Shown: positions 8,256-18,054, counted from the stretch's first letter. The stretch: DNA of 64,000 bases from Aquirufa ecclesiirivi (GCF_011250515.1 NZ_JAANOP010000008.1:1-64000); one strand, 5' to 3'. The notes: generated by a model not told the origin, from the sequence alone. Program-made: numbers and translations.

Positions 8256-8842
8256 GAATAGCATATAATGAAGGGCAAACTCCATTGGATGATGAAGAAA
8301 AAGAGGGGCTTCTTATTCCCAGTATAGCCACTAGGGGAGAATTAGATGAATTCGAACAACAAAATATAGAAGAGGCTATTCAATGGGCTTTAATGAGAAC
8401 GATTAAGGCCGAAGAACTACTAACAGAGGAGTTCATATGTAAAGTACATGAAAGAATGTATGCTAACGTATGGAAATGGGCTGGAAAATTCAGAAAAACG
8501 AATAAAAACTTAGGGGTTGACAAATGGCAGATTCCATCAGAATTAAGAATTCTACTAGATGATACTCGATTTTGGTATGAAAATAACATTTATCTACCCG
8601 ACGAAATGGCCATTCGATTTAAACATAGAATCGTAAGTATTCATTGTTTTCCCAATGGAAATGGTAGACACAGTCGCTTAATGGCAGATATAATAATTGA
8701 TAAAATTTACCAACAGTCAGAATTTACATGGGGAGCCTACTCTAGCAAAAATGTACCTGAAATTAGAAAAAACTACTTAAATGCAATAAAAGCAGCCGAT
8801 CTCGGTGATTTTAAATCTCTTCTTGCTTTTGCTAGATCTTAA
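8246..8842 (+). CDS. Fic-domain protein of the 'mobile mystery protein B' type
   Basis: This 198-residue protein carries a complete Fic active-site motif, HCFPNGNGRHSR (residues 133-144), with catalytic His133 and the Arg that contacts phosphate, so it should be able to transfer AMP or a related group to a target protein. The N-terminal part contains the family-typical TRGELDEFEQ stretch (29-38). I saw no clear (S/T)xxxE(G/N) inhibitory helix in it, so inhibition may depend on the upstream HTH partner. The start ATG lies inside the partner gene (10-base overlap). The likely role is the toxin half of an addiction-type pair; the target is unknown. Confidence 0.85.
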   Translation: MGLRIAYNEGQTPLDDEEKEGLLIPSIATRGELDEFEQQNIEEAIQWALMRTIKAEELLTEEFICKVHERMYANVWKWAGKFRKTNKNLGVDKWQIPSELRILLDDTRFWYENNIYLPDEMAIRFKHRIVSIHCFPNGNGRHSRLMADIIIDKIYQQSEFTWGAYSSKNVPEIRKNYLNAIKAADLGDFKSLLAFARS

Positions 8843-8873
8843 ATTAAAATATAACTTTTAAGACAATTAGAAA

Positions 8874-8905
8874 CAAAAATCCCCCGCTGAAAAATCAGCG
8901 AGGGA
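8874..8905 (-). terminator. Terminator of tRNA-Gln
   Basis: On the minus strand CCCTCGCTGA and TCAGCGGGGG form a stem around a TTTT loop, followed by ATTTTTGTTT. It lies about 10 bases past the tRNA 3' end. Confidence 0.75.
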
Positions 8906-8913
8906 AAGGGTGG

Positions 8914-8984
8914 TTGACCTACTAGGATTCGAACCTAGAACGACTGAACCAAAATCAGATGTGTTACCTTTACACCATAGGTCA
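8914..8984 (-). tRNA. tRNA-Gln (UUG)
   Basis: The 71-base cloverleaf reads: acceptor stem TGACCTA/TAGGTCA with discriminator A, D stem GTGT/ACAC, anticodon stem CTGA/TCAG with loop TTTTGGT (anticodon TTG), and T stem CTAGG/CCTAG around TTCGAAT. All stems pair. The CCA end is not encoded. It lies downstream of fabD on the same strand. Confidence 0.93.
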
Positions 8985-9118
8985 ATTCCAAATCGAATGC
9001 AAAAATAAGACCTCCTAAGCGAATTATCAAATGTGCTTCAAAAAAAATTGAATTATTTCATCCAAAATCGGCTTGGAGGCTCTAAATCAAGCAATTAATT
9101 TGCACTTGACAAAGCTGC

Positions 9119-10000
9119 TTATGCCAACTCCATCGATGCAACTTGGACATCAGCACTAATTTTCTTTACCAAACCTTGCAAAACCTTACCCGGACCACAC
9201 TCAATAAAGTCCGTTGCACCTGCTGCAACCATTGCCTCCACCGACTGCGTCCAACGTACTGCACCTGTCAATTGAGCAATTAAATTCTGCTTGATTTCTG
9301 CTGGATCCTGTGAAGGCTTTGCCGTTACATTTTGGAATATCGGACAAATAGGTCGTTCGATCGTCGTGGCTTCGATAGCTGCCGCCAATTCCACACGCGC
9401 TGGCTCCATAAAGGGTGAGTGAAATGCTCCACCAACTGGTAATGTCAATACTCGCTTAGCACCTGCCGCCTTCAATAGCTCAGCTGCTTTTTCTATTCCA
9501 GACACACTTCCTGAAATCACCACCTGGCCTGGGCAATTGTAATTAGCTGCCACCACTTCCCCGTTCAATTCTCCACAAATACGTTCAATTTCGGCATCTG
9601 CTAAGCCTAAAACTGCTGCCATGGTACTTGGAACTACCTCACAAGCCTTTTGCATCGCTAAGGCTCTTTGATAAACCAAACGTAATCCATCTTGCCAAGA
9701 TAATCCTCCTGCCGCAACCAATGCTGAAAACTCGCCCAAGGAATGTCCCGCCACCATGTCTGGAGCAAAATCTTTCCCTAATTTAGCCACGAGCACCGAG
9801 TGCAAATAAATGGCTGGTTGAGTCACCTTCGTTTGTTTCAAATCTTCATCAGTCCCCTCAAACATGACTTTCGACAACGAAAAACCCAAAATTTGATCCG
9901 CCTCATCCACGATTTCTTTCGCTAAAGCAAAGTTCTCATATAAATCTTTGGCCATACCTGGAAACTGAGATCCTTGACCGGGAAATACGAATGCCTTCAT
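9119..10000 (-). CDS. fabD: Malonyl-CoA:ACP transacylase FabD
   Basis: FabD moves malonyl groups from CoA to acyl carrier protein for fatty acid elongation in the cytoplasm. Seen: N-terminal FPGQGSQFPGM, active-site GHSLGEFSA with Ser87, and catalytic His in GGAFHSPFM (about 194). The length of 293 residues is typical. The partner genes acpP and fabF lie about 10 kb away at 20257-21864. The gene is read away from the lipoprotein esterase, and its promoter box TATCTTTG on the minus strand (10049-10056) overlaps the divergent one. Confidence 0.96.
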   Translation of the reverse strand: MKAFVFPGQGSQFPGMAKDLYENFALAKEIVDEADQILGFSLSKVMFEGTDEDLKQTKVTQPAIYLHSVLVAKLGKDFAPDMVAGHSLGEFSALVAAGGLSWQDGLRLVYQRALAMQKACEVVPSTMAAVLGLADAEIERICGELNGEVVAANYNCPGQVVISGSVSGIEKAAELLKAAGAKRVLTLPVGGAFHSPFMEPARVELAAAIEATTIERPICPIFQNVTAKPSQDPAEIKQNLIAQLTGAVRWTQSVEAMVAAGATDFIECGPGKVLQGLVKKISADVQVASMELA

Positions 10001-10040
10001 TTTTATTATGTTTTGTTATATTTTTGATTTAAGATTGACA

Positions 10041-10056
10041 ATCTTTGACAAAGATA
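10041..10056. promoter_or_regulatory. Overlapping divergent -7 boxes (fabD and esterase)
   Basis: ATCTTTG, one A, then CAAAGAT is a perfect 15-bp palindrome (10041-10055). On the minus strand it contains TATCTTTG (10049-10056), a full match to the Bacteroidota TAnnTTTG box, placed for fabD. On the plus strand it reads AATCTTTG, one mismatch, placed for the esterase. Polymerase could not occupy both at once. Confidence 0.55.
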
Positions 10057-10100
10057 AATTAATCTTCTGGCTATCTGAAACGCTCTTAAATTTCAATTGC

Positions 10101-11198
10101 ATGTTCCATCGATTTTTAACCTTCCTAGCAATCCCTCTCTGCCTAAGCCTATTCATTTCTTGCCAAAAGGAAGAGAATAACCCATCTACCAATCAGCAAG
10201 GAAATATCCAAATTGATGCATCGAATAGTCGGACTTTTATTCAACGAGATCTCAACAATCAAGGTACCATTGTCCTAGTAGGACAAAGTTCCCTATCATT
10301 TACTTCTGCCCAAGTCAAATTCAAAAACATTCTTGGTGGAAAAGAAAGTGATTGGCTCAATCTAAGTAAAGAAGGTGCTCAATTTAAAGGTGAATTCGCT
10401 TTACAAGCTGGTGGATATTATCCAGAAATCAAGTTAATGCAGGATTCCAAAACAGTCAGTGATACTCTCCTAACCCAATCTCCCTTTAAAGTTGGAGAAG
10501 TTTTTGCAGTCATAGGTCACTCCTTAGCAGAAGGCCAACCTCCTTATGAATTGACCGATTACGACAACAAATGGTGTGAAATCATTAAATATTCCGACAA
10601 TAACGTAGTTGCCTTTTGGGGGAGACTCGCCGATAAACTAAAAAACAGATATCAAGTTCCCATTCGCATCTATAGTACGGGAATCGGTGGATCTACCTCG
10701 GAACAATGGGGAAAATCGGCTTTAGGATTGGAATTCAGCAGCACATTGTTCGACTGGAAAAAAAGATACCCATATTCCTTTTTTGAAAATAAACTCTTAT
10801 CTGAAGTACCAAAAAGTGGATTGAGAGCCGTATTGGTCATTCATGGAGAAAATGACGCCACTACTTCCATGGATAACATCATCAAATACACCGGTATTTA
10901 TATGGATTATACCCGTAACATACTTCAAAGTAAAAATCTGAATTTTATGCTGGCACGAAGTAACCGTGGTCTCAATAAAACAGAGGATTTACATGTGCAG
11001 GAAGCTCAAAATGTCATCTTGAAAACCTTCCCCAATGTCATCGAAGGAGCAAATTTACAATCTGTGGTAGGCGCTGGTTTTCGCTGGGATGGAACTCACT
11101 TTAACTTTGCTGGATTAGAAGAGGCGGCTAGAAAATGGGATATCGTTTTTGATCCTAAACTATTCAACCAAATGACACCCATTTTACGGAGTCGCTAA
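10101..11198 (+). CDS. SGNH-type esterase lipoprotein
   Basis: The chosen ATG gives MFHRFLTFLAIPLCLSLFISC, a lipoprotein signal with Cys21; an earlier in-frame ATG at 10008 would place 31 non-signal residues in front. The mature 345 residues contain a beta domain (about 40-125) and an SGNH hydrolase domain with IGHSLAEG (Ser141), HGENDA and a terminal Asp-His pair in DGTHF (Asp330, His333). The N-terminal domain (RTFIQRDLNNQGTIVLVG) matches that of the larger esterase at 3378-5558 (RQVFQRDAQNEARLSILG), so the two are paralogues. It probably removes acyl groups from glycans at the cell surface. Confidence 0.78.
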   Translation: MFHRFLTFLAIPLCLSLFISCQKEENNPSTNQQGNIQIDASNSRTFIQRDLNNQGTIVLVGQSSLSFTSAQVKFKNILGGKESDWLNLSKEGAQFKGEFALQAGGYYPEIKLMQDSKTVSDTLLTQSPFKVGEVFAVIGHSLAEGQPPYELTDYDNKWCEIIKYSDNNVVAFWGRLADKLKNRYQVPIRIYSTGIGGSTSEQWGKSALGLEFSSTLFDWKKRYPYSFFENKLLSEVPKSGLRAVLVIHGENDATTSMDNIIKYTGIYMDYTRNILQSKNLNFMLARSNRGLNKTEDLHVQEAQNVILKTFPNVIEGANLQSVVGAGFRWDGTHFNFAGLEEAARKWDIVFDPKLFNQMTPILRSR

Positions 11199-11554
11199 AG
11201 CTCACAAGCATCCACCGATTTCCCCCAAATCAATCGATTTTTGGCAATAAAATCATAGCCTTTATCCAATACACGGCTAGGTAAAAAAAAGAATATCTGA
11301 AAAATTTGGTAATACCATGGGGCCAAAGACAAAACATACTCAACGGCCTTGGACTTGATCAAAACCTGATTTCCCCGTACCATTTTAATGCTATCCACTT
11401 CCCAATTTGGATGGGGATATTTTAAAACATAGCTTTGGTACACATCAGAACCCTGAAATTCAATCTGAATCTTTTCGCCACACATGTAACGCAAAACTTT
11501 GGCACAAAAGCGACAAAAGCGACAATTCCCGTCGATAAATATGGGGGTTTTCAT
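11195..11554 (-). CDS. DCC-family (DUF393) thiol-disulfide oxidoreductase-like protein
   Basis: The 119-residue protein starts with a strand and a Cys cluster, IFIDGNCRFCRFC (Cys11, Cys14, Cys17), the hallmark of the DUF393 family, which is predicted to have a thioredoxin-like fold. A conserved tail, YDFIAKNRLIWG, is also visible. The start at 11554 is set by a TAATG overlap with the stop of the upstream T9SS gene; an in-frame Met at 11575 lies inside that gene. The biochemical role is not established for the family. Confidence 0.78.
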   Translation of the reverse strand: MKTPIFIDGNCRFCRFCAKVLRYMCGEKIQIEFQGSDVYQSYVLKYPHPNWEVDSIKMVRGNQVLIKSKAVEYVLSLAPWYYQIFQIFFFLPSRVLDKGYDFIAKNRLIWGKSVDACEL

Positions 11555-14394
11555 TAGCGAACTAGTTCGACCCAACCTTTCAAACTTTTGGTTTTCAAAC
11601 TTGGATCATTGACATCAAAGCTAACATCCACCGTGTAAAAATAAGTTCCCACTGCCATATCTTTTCCTGAACTATCTTTCCCGTTCCACCCAAAATCAGA
11701 TCCCGTGCCGTTGTAATCATAGATCAATTGACCATAACGGTCTACAATTTTACATACGACCGTTTTTACAAATCGAGGACAACGCATAGGTAACCAAAGA
11801 TCATTTTTCGAGTCGCCATTCGGACTAAATAAATTAGGTAGTTCAAAAGAAGGGCAATTGTCTTGGTTCAATGTTTCACTTTTCGGACTTTCCTTGCCTA
11901 ATTGACTAATGGCCGTTACATAATAACTTCCAATGAAGGAGTCTTTCTTTTGATGTAAATAGCGTAAATCGCTAACCTCTGCAATCCGAGTAAATGGCCC
12001 TGCGGCACTAGGCGCATAGTAAATACGGTACGAGGCTATATTTTGATCACAGGTTCCCGTCAAAGTCGGTTGCCATGTCAATTGATTCGTAAAACTGGTA
12101 AAGTTACAATTCAAAGAACCATCCAAGGCCGCACAATCAGGAGCAGATAAACTCAATTTAGGAGCACATGGATTTACATCCGACTGTGGTTTTAAACAAA
12201 CAATTTTAGAGGCATTAATTAAGGTCATGGCAGGGAATCCTTCACCATAAGAGCCTAAGGTTTCGACATAATAACAATAGGTAGAATCTGGAGAAAGTGT
12301 AACATCAAACTTTCCATCTTTGGTATAAAAATCTGTTCCTTGATCTGTATACGTATAGGTACTAGGACCAGCCACTGAGACTTCCGTGATTTGATTGAAT
12401 TTTCCTGAACCACGTGGAGTCTCTCGATAAACCCGGTGAACTTGGAAATCATTTAACCAAGGAACATCGGCAGACCAAGCCAACTTATTAGACCTTACGG
12501 CTGACTGAGCTACTAATTGTACCTGAGCGGCTGGACTAGGTGAATCCAATAATTTGAATTGACCATTTAATGTGTAATAAAAATCTGCACGATATCGATA
12601 AACCTTCGCTTCTGTAGACAATCCTTTATCGATAAACGAAGTATCATTTTTCGCTTGTAAAATCGAAGCTGAAATAGGATTTCCAATGGCCACGAAATTA
12701 GTGGACCCATTTCCTTCAGCGCGCATTACCTGATACTGGTATGGACCTTTATACAAACTAGTATCTAGATTCAAAGGTCTTGACCAGCGAACCAATATTT
12801 CCCCATTGCTTGCATCCGTTTTTTGAATAGAAACGTTTGTCATCAAGGGCGCAGATGAAGGAATAAAAGCACAGCTGGAATTGGACATAGGGCTGTAATC
12901 GGTCTGACCACTTGAATTGGTAAACACCACCACCAAAACATATACATAATTGGCATTCTTCATCAATCCCGCCCCCTTATTGGTATCCTCAAACTGTACG
13001 TCACCAGCGTTCAAACGAGCTATCTCCGTAAATCCGGTTAATTGCATCCCCGTTTCACAAGATTTATTCACCACCGATGTACATGCAGCCTGCTTACGGA
13101 ATACAATGATTTTTGCCCCTGGCAATGAACAGGTATAAGGGGTCCAAGTCAATAAAGCGGAACCTTTAGTTGGCTGAATTCTAGCCACCAAATTCTTGAT
13201 AGAAGGCGCAATGATTTTAATTTTCCAAATTTTACTATCTACCAACTTCACGCCTCCGCCAATAGCAGTAGGAGGATTATCTTCGGCTTTAAAGAAAATA
13301 TCGTAGGTTTCCTTTCGTATGTGCTGACAAGCAGTCTGCCAAGTAAACGTACCAGTAGCTGTCCCCGTTTGCCTTGGAGTAGATATAAACGTGGCAAATG
13401 GCTGCTTGATGGCATATGAAGTATCTATCGGATATACATTACCCGAGCTAATGATGGTCACAGGATCTAAACGGCCTGTTTTTGAAGCCACATCAGCGGC
13501 CGTTATGGTTTCTCGAATTAGAGCCCCAGCCTGAATACAAACATCAGGAGGTACTACGATTTTAGGACCTTTATTATCTAAATCCTTAACCTCAATCTGC
13601 ATATCACGTACCGTTTCGGAAATTTTTATTCCATTTCTCCATTCTTCTACAATGAAGGCACAATTGTATATACCTAATTCCTGAGGCGAATCCCAAATTA
13701 AATCCCCATTCAAGGAATTAATGGTAAAGGAGGAAGCAGTGGTTGAAACTTCATTAGGTTGTCTGAAATTGGGGGCCGTTATTCCACGGCTTGTTGGATT
13801 ACAAGTTTCATAATCACCGTAACGAGAAACGGTTAAACGATAAGCTAGACTATCCCCTTCTGCATCAACAGCATTAGGATTATGGATAAATGGTTGACCG
13901 ACAACTGCCGTTAAATCTACCGCAGGATTCAGCAATAAGGGAGTGGAATTTTGGCCTAAACCCGAGTTAATAGAGAATATTGTCTCGACATAAAAAGGAA
14001 CTTCCACGGATCGCGTGATATTGCGAACTCCATCATTACGATTGGGAATAGCAACTGATACTTTATAAAACAATGCAGGTGCGGGATAAGTATATTCAAT
14101 TTTATAGGTGTTTTTCAAAGTACCATTCCCCAAATTAACGATGGGCAAAAGTCTTTTGGATTTGAATATCCCTGAACCATCTCCAAAACAGAAATTTACA
14201 TCTGTCTGATCTTGATTAGCTCTATTATCCTCAGTATAAGTAGTTAAGGTAAATTCATAGGTCAGGCTGACGTTGGAAATCCGCTTTACGGTAATCTCCC
14301 CCCCTTTTAAGTGGGTTGCCTCAGCTTGGAAAATCATTCCCAAAAAACTAAGCAAAAAGGCAAGAATGTAGGCGGAATAATTTTTATAAGACAT
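11554..14394 (-). CDS. Large surface protein with T9SS type B (gliding motility-associated) C-terminal domain
   Basis: This 946-residue exported protein has a signal peptide (about 1-27, ending AEA). The N-terminal third (THLKGGEITVKRI, a PKD-like stretch with GDGSG) is followed by several fibronectin-type beta domains with repeated Cys residues. The C-terminal 85 residues (LFSPNGDSKNDLWLP, IVDRYGQLIYDYNG, WNGKDSSGKDMAVGTYFYTV, KGWVELVR) are a classic CHU_C/type B sorting domain, which directs export through the T9SS. It is probably an adhesin-like surface filament or matrix protein. The DUF393 gene is coupled to its stop codon. The start ATG is well placed and nothing in frame lies upstream. 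Confidence 0.85.
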   Translation of the reverse strand: MSYKNYSAYILAFLLSFLGMIFQAEATHLKGGEITVKRISNVSLTYEFTLTTYTEDNRANQDQTDVNFCFGDGSGIFKSKRLLPIVNLGNGTLKNTYKIEYTYPAPALFYKVSVAIPNRNDGVRNITRSVEVPFYVETIFSINSGLGQNSTPLLLNPAVDLTAVVGQPFIHNPNAVDAEGDSLAYRLTVSRYGDYETCNPTSRGITAPNFRQPNEVSTTASSFTINSLNGDLIWDSPQELGIYNCAFIVEEWRNGIKISETVRDMQIEVKDLDNKGPKIVVPPDVCIQAGALIRETITAADVASKTGRLDPVTIISSGNVYPIDTSYAIKQPFATFISTPRQTGTATGTFTWQTACQHIRKETYDIFFKAEDNPPTAIGGGVKLVDSKIWKIKIIAPSIKNLVARIQPTKGSALLTWTPYTCSLPGAKIIVFRKQAACTSVVNKSCETGMQLTGFTEIARLNAGDVQFEDTNKGAGLMKNANYVYVLVVVFTNSSGQTDYSPMSNSSCAFIPSSAPLMTNVSIQKTDASNGEILVRWSRPLNLDTSLYKGPYQYQVMRAEGNGSTNFVAIGNPISASILQAKNDTSFIDKGLSTEAKVYRYRADFYYTLNGQFKLLDSPSPAAQVQLVAQSAVRSNKLAWSADVPWLNDFQVHRVYRETPRGSGKFNQITEVSVAGPSTYTYTDQGTDFYTKDGKFDVTLSPDSTYCYYVETLGSYGEGFPAMTLINASKIVCLKPQSDVNPCAPKLSLSAPDCAALDGSLNCNFTSFTNQLTWQPTLTGTCDQNIASYRIYYAPSAAGPFTRIAEVSDLRYLHQKKDSFIGSYYVTAISQLGKESPKSETLNQDNCPSFELPNLFSPNGDSKNDLWLPMRCPRFVKTVVCKIVDRYGQLIYDYNGTGSDFGWNGKDSSGKDMAVGTYFYTVDVSFDVNDPSLKTKSLKGWVELVR

Positions 14395-14469
14395 AAAACA
14401 AATTTGTAATATGGAAAGTTAATTAAGCAATTCGAAAAAAATAAAAAAAACGGTTTTTTTAATCGAATA

Positions 14470-14501
14470 TTTGAAAGACCCACGAATCAATTGTAGTTTT
14501 A
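14470..14501 (+). promoter_or_regulatory. Probable promoter of sdhCAB
   Basis: TTTG (14470-14473), 20 bases, then TAGTTTTA (14494-14501), one mismatch from the TAnnTTTG box. A start about 7 bases downstream would leave a leader of about 60 bases before sdhC. Confidence 0.5.
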
Positions 14502-14567
14502 TGTCCTAAATTTTCTCTTGTGCTTAGCGTGGGCGAATATTTAACTCAATCAAAATAAATTTCATTT

Positions 14568-15236
14568 ATGGCTTGGTTATCAAAATCACTTAATTCATCT
14601 CTAGGGAAAAAGCTCTTAATGGCAATCACCGGCCTATTTTTAGTTAGTTTCCTCATTGTTCACTGCGGACTTAATGCCACGATCTTTTTAAACGATGGTG
14701 GGGTCACTTTTAATGAAGGTGCAGAGTTCATGGCAAAGAATCCCATCATTCGTACCATGGAAATCGTTTTATTTGGAGGTTTATTACTTCACATTTTAGA
14801 CGGTTTACGTTTATGGATGGACAACAAAAAGAAACGTCCTGTTGCCTATGCCGTTGTTGACGGTGCTGCTAACAGTAAATGGTACTCTCGTTCCATGGGA
14901 CTTTTAGGAACTTTGTTGTTATTATTCCTGATAATTCACCTAAAGCATTTCTGGTATTTCTCTCGTTTGACAGACAACTTAACTGAAGAGCATACTTTGT
15001 ATAACGAGATGCAAGCTGTATTTACTAGCCCAGTGGTAGTTATCATTTACGTGTTAGGATGTATTTCATTAGGTTACCACTTATTGCATGGATTTCAGAG
15101 TGCCTTCCAAAGTCTTGGTTGGAACCATCCAAAATACACTCCGACGATTAAATGCATTGGTGCAGCGTATGCCATCATCATTGCCGCTTTATTTGCCGCT
15201 ATGCCCATCGCACTCCATTTTAATTTGATTCATTAA
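14568..15236 (+). CDS. sdhC: Succinate dehydrogenase cytochrome b subunit
   Basis: This is the membrane anchor of complex II, passing electrons from the iron-sulfur subunit to quinone. The 222-residue protein has five hydrophobic segments, and conserved His residues in them (such as LIVHCGLN and [15 protein letters not shown]) are candidates for haem ligands. The single long anchor subunit is the Bacteroidota/Epsilon-type b558 family and replaces the separate SdhC and SdhD of E. coli. It is the first gene of sdhCAB, 22 bases before sdhA. Confidence 0.93.
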   Translation: MAWLSKSLNSSLGKKLLMAITGLFLVSFLIVHCGLNATIFLNDGGVTFNEGAEFMAKNPIIRTMEIVLFGGLLLHILDGLRLWMDNKKKRPVAYAVVDGAANSKWYSRSMGLLGTLLLLFLIIHLKHFWYFSRLTDNLTEEHTLYNEMQAVFTSPVVVIIYVLGCISLGYHLLHGFQSAFQSLGWNHPKYTPTIKCIGAAYAIIIAALFAAMPIALHFNLIH

Positions 15237-15258
15237 TTCCTCAGCCGATACGATTAAT

Positions 15259-17238
15259 ATGACAAAATTAGACGCAAAAATTCCAGAAGGTTCTTTAGCC
15301 GAAAAATGGACCAAATACCGTTCCAGTGTTTCCTTAGTAAATCCTGCCAACAAACGTAATTTGGAAGTGGTCATCGTAGGTTCAGGCTTAGCAGGAGCTT
15401 CTGCTGCCGCCTCCTTGGCTGAGTTAGGATATAAAGTAAAAGTATTCTGCTTTCAAGATTCACCTCGTCGTGCGCACTCAATTGCCGCTCAAGGAGGTAT
15501 CAATGCAGCTAAAAACTATCAAAATGATGGTGACTCTACTTTCCGCCTATTTTATGATACCATCAAAGGTGGAGACTACCGTGCACGGGAAGCTAATGTG
15601 CACCGTTTAGCGGAAGTATCAAGCAATATCATTGACCAATGTGTGGCTCAAGGCGTACCTTTTGCTCGTGAATATGGTGGTTTACTTTCTAACCGTTCAT
15701 TCGGTGGAACGCAAGTTCAACGTACCTTTTATGCAGCAGGGCAAACAGGTCAACAATTATTATTAGGTGCTTATTCGGCTTTACAACGCCAAGTAGGTAT
15801 GGGAAATGTTGAGTTATTTACTCGTCATGAAATGTTGGACGTGGTGGTAGTAGATGGTAAAGCTCGTGGAATTATCGCCCGAGATTTAGTATCTGGTGAG
15901 TTAGAGCGTCACTTTGGTCATGCCGTTTTATTGTGTACTGGAGGATACGGAAATGTATTCTACCTGTCGACCAACGCCATGGGATCCAACGTAACAGCAG
16001 CATGGAAAGCACATAAAAAAGGAGCTTACTTTGCTAACCCTTGCTACACTCAAATTCACCCAACTTGCATCCCTGTTTCTGGCGATCACCAATCGAAATT
16101 AACCTTGATGTCAGAGTCATTACGTAATGACGGCCGTATCTGGGTTCCAAAAAAGAAAGATGATCCACGTAAAGCCAATGAAATTCCAGAAGATGAGCGT
16201 GATTACTACTTAGAGCGTCGTTATCCTGCCTTCGGAAACTTAGTTCCTCGTGACATTGCTTCTCGCGCCGCGAAAGAGCGTTGTGATGCTGGTTATGGAG
16301 TAGGAACATCCAAAATGGCTGTTTATTTAGATTTTGCAGCTGCCATCATTCGTTATGGTAAAGCTGAAGCCAACAAAAGAAACATACATCACGCTAGTGA
16401 TGAAGAAATTCAATTGATGGGTAAGGAAGTCGTAAATGAAAAATACGGTAACCTATTCGATATGTACAAGCAAATCACAGGAGAAGATCCCTATGAATTG
16501 CCAATGCGTATATACCCAGCAGTTCACTACACCATGGGTGGACTTTGGGTAGATTATAACTTAATGACAACCGTTCCAGGTTTATATGCCTTAGGAGAAG
16601 CCAACTTCTCGGATCACGGGGCTAACCGTTTAGGAGCATCGGCCTTGATGCAAGGATTAGCTGATGGGTATTTCGTAATTCCTTACACGATTGGTGCTTA
16701 CTTGGCATCTGAAATCAGAACGCCTGCCTTATCAACTGATAGCGAAGTTTTTGTCAATGCAGAAAAAGCGGTGAAAGAACAGATTGATAAATTAATGAAC
16801 ATTCGAGGAACCAAGTCAGTGGATTATTTCCACAAGAAACTTGGTCTAATCATGTGGGATCAATGTGGAATGGCAAGAAATGAAGCAGGTCTAAAAATGG
16901 CCATAGCAGACATTCAAGCTTTACGCAAAGAGTTCTGGAGTGATGTTCGTATTCCAGGTGAGGCGAACAACTTGAATCCTGAATTAGAGAAAGCTGGTCG
17001 TGTGGCCGACTTCCTAGAATTAGGAGAGCTGATGTGTAAAGATGCATTGGATAGACAAGAAAGTTGCGGAGGACACTTCCGTGAAGAATATCAAACTGAG
17101 GATGGAGAAGCCTTGCGTGACGACGAGAAATTCGCTTACGTGGCTGCTTGGGAGTTCAAAGGTGAATCTCAATTCGAACTTCACAAAGAAGAATTGAAAT
17201 TCGAAAACATTAAAATAGCTCAAAGATCTTATAAATAA
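15259..17238 (+). CDS. sdhA: Succinate dehydrogenase/fumarate reductase flavoprotein subunit
   Basis: The 659-residue subunit oxidises succinate to fumarate with covalent FAD. Seen: the Rossmann dinucleotide motif [20 protein letters not shown] (about 38-57), the FAD-linking region [18 protein letters not shown] with His near 74, the active-site stretch [11 protein letters not shown], and the Arg-rich C-terminal active site in the typical order. The length fits the Bacteroidota form. It lies between sdhC (22-base gap) and sdhB (9-base gap). Confidence 0.97.
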   Translation: MTKLDAKIPEGSLAEKWTKYRSSVSLVNPANKRNLEVVIVGSGLAGASAAASLAELGYKVKVFCFQDSPRRAHSIAAQGGINAAKNYQNDGDSTFRLFYDTIKGGDYRAREANVHRLAEVSSNIIDQCVAQGVPFAREYGGLLSNRSFGGTQVQRTFYAAGQTGQQLLLGAYSALQRQVGMGNVELFTRHEMLDVVVVDGKARGIIARDLVSGELERHFGHAVLLCTGGYGNVFYLSTNAMGSNVTAAWKAHKKGAYFANPCYTQIHPTCIPVSGDHQSKLTLMSESLRNDGRIWVPKKKDDPRKANEIPEDERDYYLERRYPAFGNLVPRDIASRAAKERCDAGYGVGTSKMAVYLDFAAAIIRYGKAEANKRNIHHASDEEIQLMGKEVVNEKYGNLFDMYKQITGEDPYELPMRIYPAVHYTMGGLWVDYNLMTTVPGLYALGEANFSDHGANRLGASALMQGLADGYFVIPYTIGAYLASEIRTPALSTDSEVFVNAEKAVKEQIDKLMNIRGTKSVDYFHKKLGLIMWDQCGMARNEAGLKMAIADIQALRKEFWSDVRIPGEANNLNPELEKAGRVADFLELGELMCKDALDRQESCGGHFREEYQTEDGEALRDDEKFAYVAAWEFKGESQFELHKEELKFENIKIAQRSYK

Positions 17239-17247
17239 TTCGATAAC

Positions 17248-18006
17248 ATGGAAGGAAATTTAAACCTGACGCTTAAAATCTGGAGACAAAAAAATGCCCA
17301 AACTGCGGGTAAATTCGAGACATACCAAGTAAGTGGTATTTCGGAGGATATGTCCTTTTTGGAAATGATTGACGTGCTCAACAACCGTCTTATCGAAGAA
17401 GGTGATGATCCAGTAGCTTTTGATCACGATTGTCGTGAAGGTATCTGTGGAATGTGCTCGATGTACATCAACGGCCGTCCTCATGGACCTAACAAAGGAG
17501 TTACGACCTGCCAGTTACACATGCGTAGCTTTAGCGATGGTCAAACCATCACCATTGAACCTTGGAGAGCAGAAGCTTTTCCAGTGATTAAAGACTTAGT
17601 AGTTAATCGCTCGGCATTTGATCGCATCATTGCAGCCGGTGGATTTATTTCTGTCAATACAGGAAATGCACAAGATGCGAATAGCTTACCTATTCCAAAA
17701 GATGATGCCGATGAGGCATTTGCAGCGGCAGCTTGTATTGGTTGCGGAGCCTGCGTAGCAGCCTGTAAAAATGCTTCTGCCATGTTGTTTACTTCAGCGA
17801 AGATTTCTCAATTGGCTTTATTACCTCAAGGTCAAGCAGAGCGTTCGAAGCGTGCGGAAGCCATGGTAGCTCAGATGGACGAAGAAGGTTTCGGTGCATG
17901 TTCTAACACAGGTGCTTGTGAAGCTGAATGTCCAAAAGGTATTTCCATAGAGAACATTGCTCGCATGAACCGTGAGTATTTCTCATCGGTATTTACCTCC
18001 AAATAA
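17248..18006 (+). CDS. sdhB: Succinate dehydrogenase/fumarate reductase iron-sulfur subunit
   Basis: The 252-residue subunit carries the electron chain from FAD to the membrane anchor. Seen: the [2Fe-2S] motif [20 protein letters not shown] and a later Cys, then the ferredoxin-type clusters [13 protein letters not shown] and [15 protein letters not shown]. It is the last gene of the operon and is followed by a strong hairpin terminator at 18022-18048. Confidence 0.97.
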   Translation: MEGNLNLTLKIWRQKNAQTAGKFETYQVSGISEDMSFLEMIDVLNNRLIEEGDDPVAFDHDCREGICGMCSMYINGRPHGPNKGVTTCQLHMRSFSDGQTITIEPWRAEAFPVIKDLVVNRSAFDRIIAAGGFISVNTGNAQDANSLPIPKDDADEAFAAAACIGCGACVAACKNASAMLFTSAKISQLALLPQGQAERSKRAEAMVAQMDEEGFGACSNTGACEAECPKGISIENIARMNREYFSSVFTSK

Positions 18007-18021
18007 GATGTAACCTAAACT

Positions 18022-18048
18022 AAGCCCCTTGGAATCAAGGGGCTTTTT
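18022..18048 (+). terminator. Terminator of sdhCAB
   Basis: AGCCCCTT (18023-18030) and AAGGGGCT (18037-18044) form a perfect 8-bp stem around six bases, followed by a T run. The tdk start codon follows within seven bases. Confidence 0.85.
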
Positions 18049-18054
18049 CATGCC

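Larger units (their letters stand above)
8873..9011. repeat. Right copy of the ~135-bp direct repeat containing tRNA-Gln
   Basis: This is the intact partner of 7566-7703. Here the tRNA stems pair fully, so it is the copy under selection and probably the ancestral one. Confidence 0.85.

Noticed and set aside
7607-8984. Prophage or integrative element between the tRNA copies
   Set aside because: There is no integrase, recombinase or structural gene; only the two-gene HTH/Fic module lies inside.
12255-12452. Minus-strand 65-residue frame
   Set aside because: It lies within the T9SS type B gene in another frame, with no features of its own.
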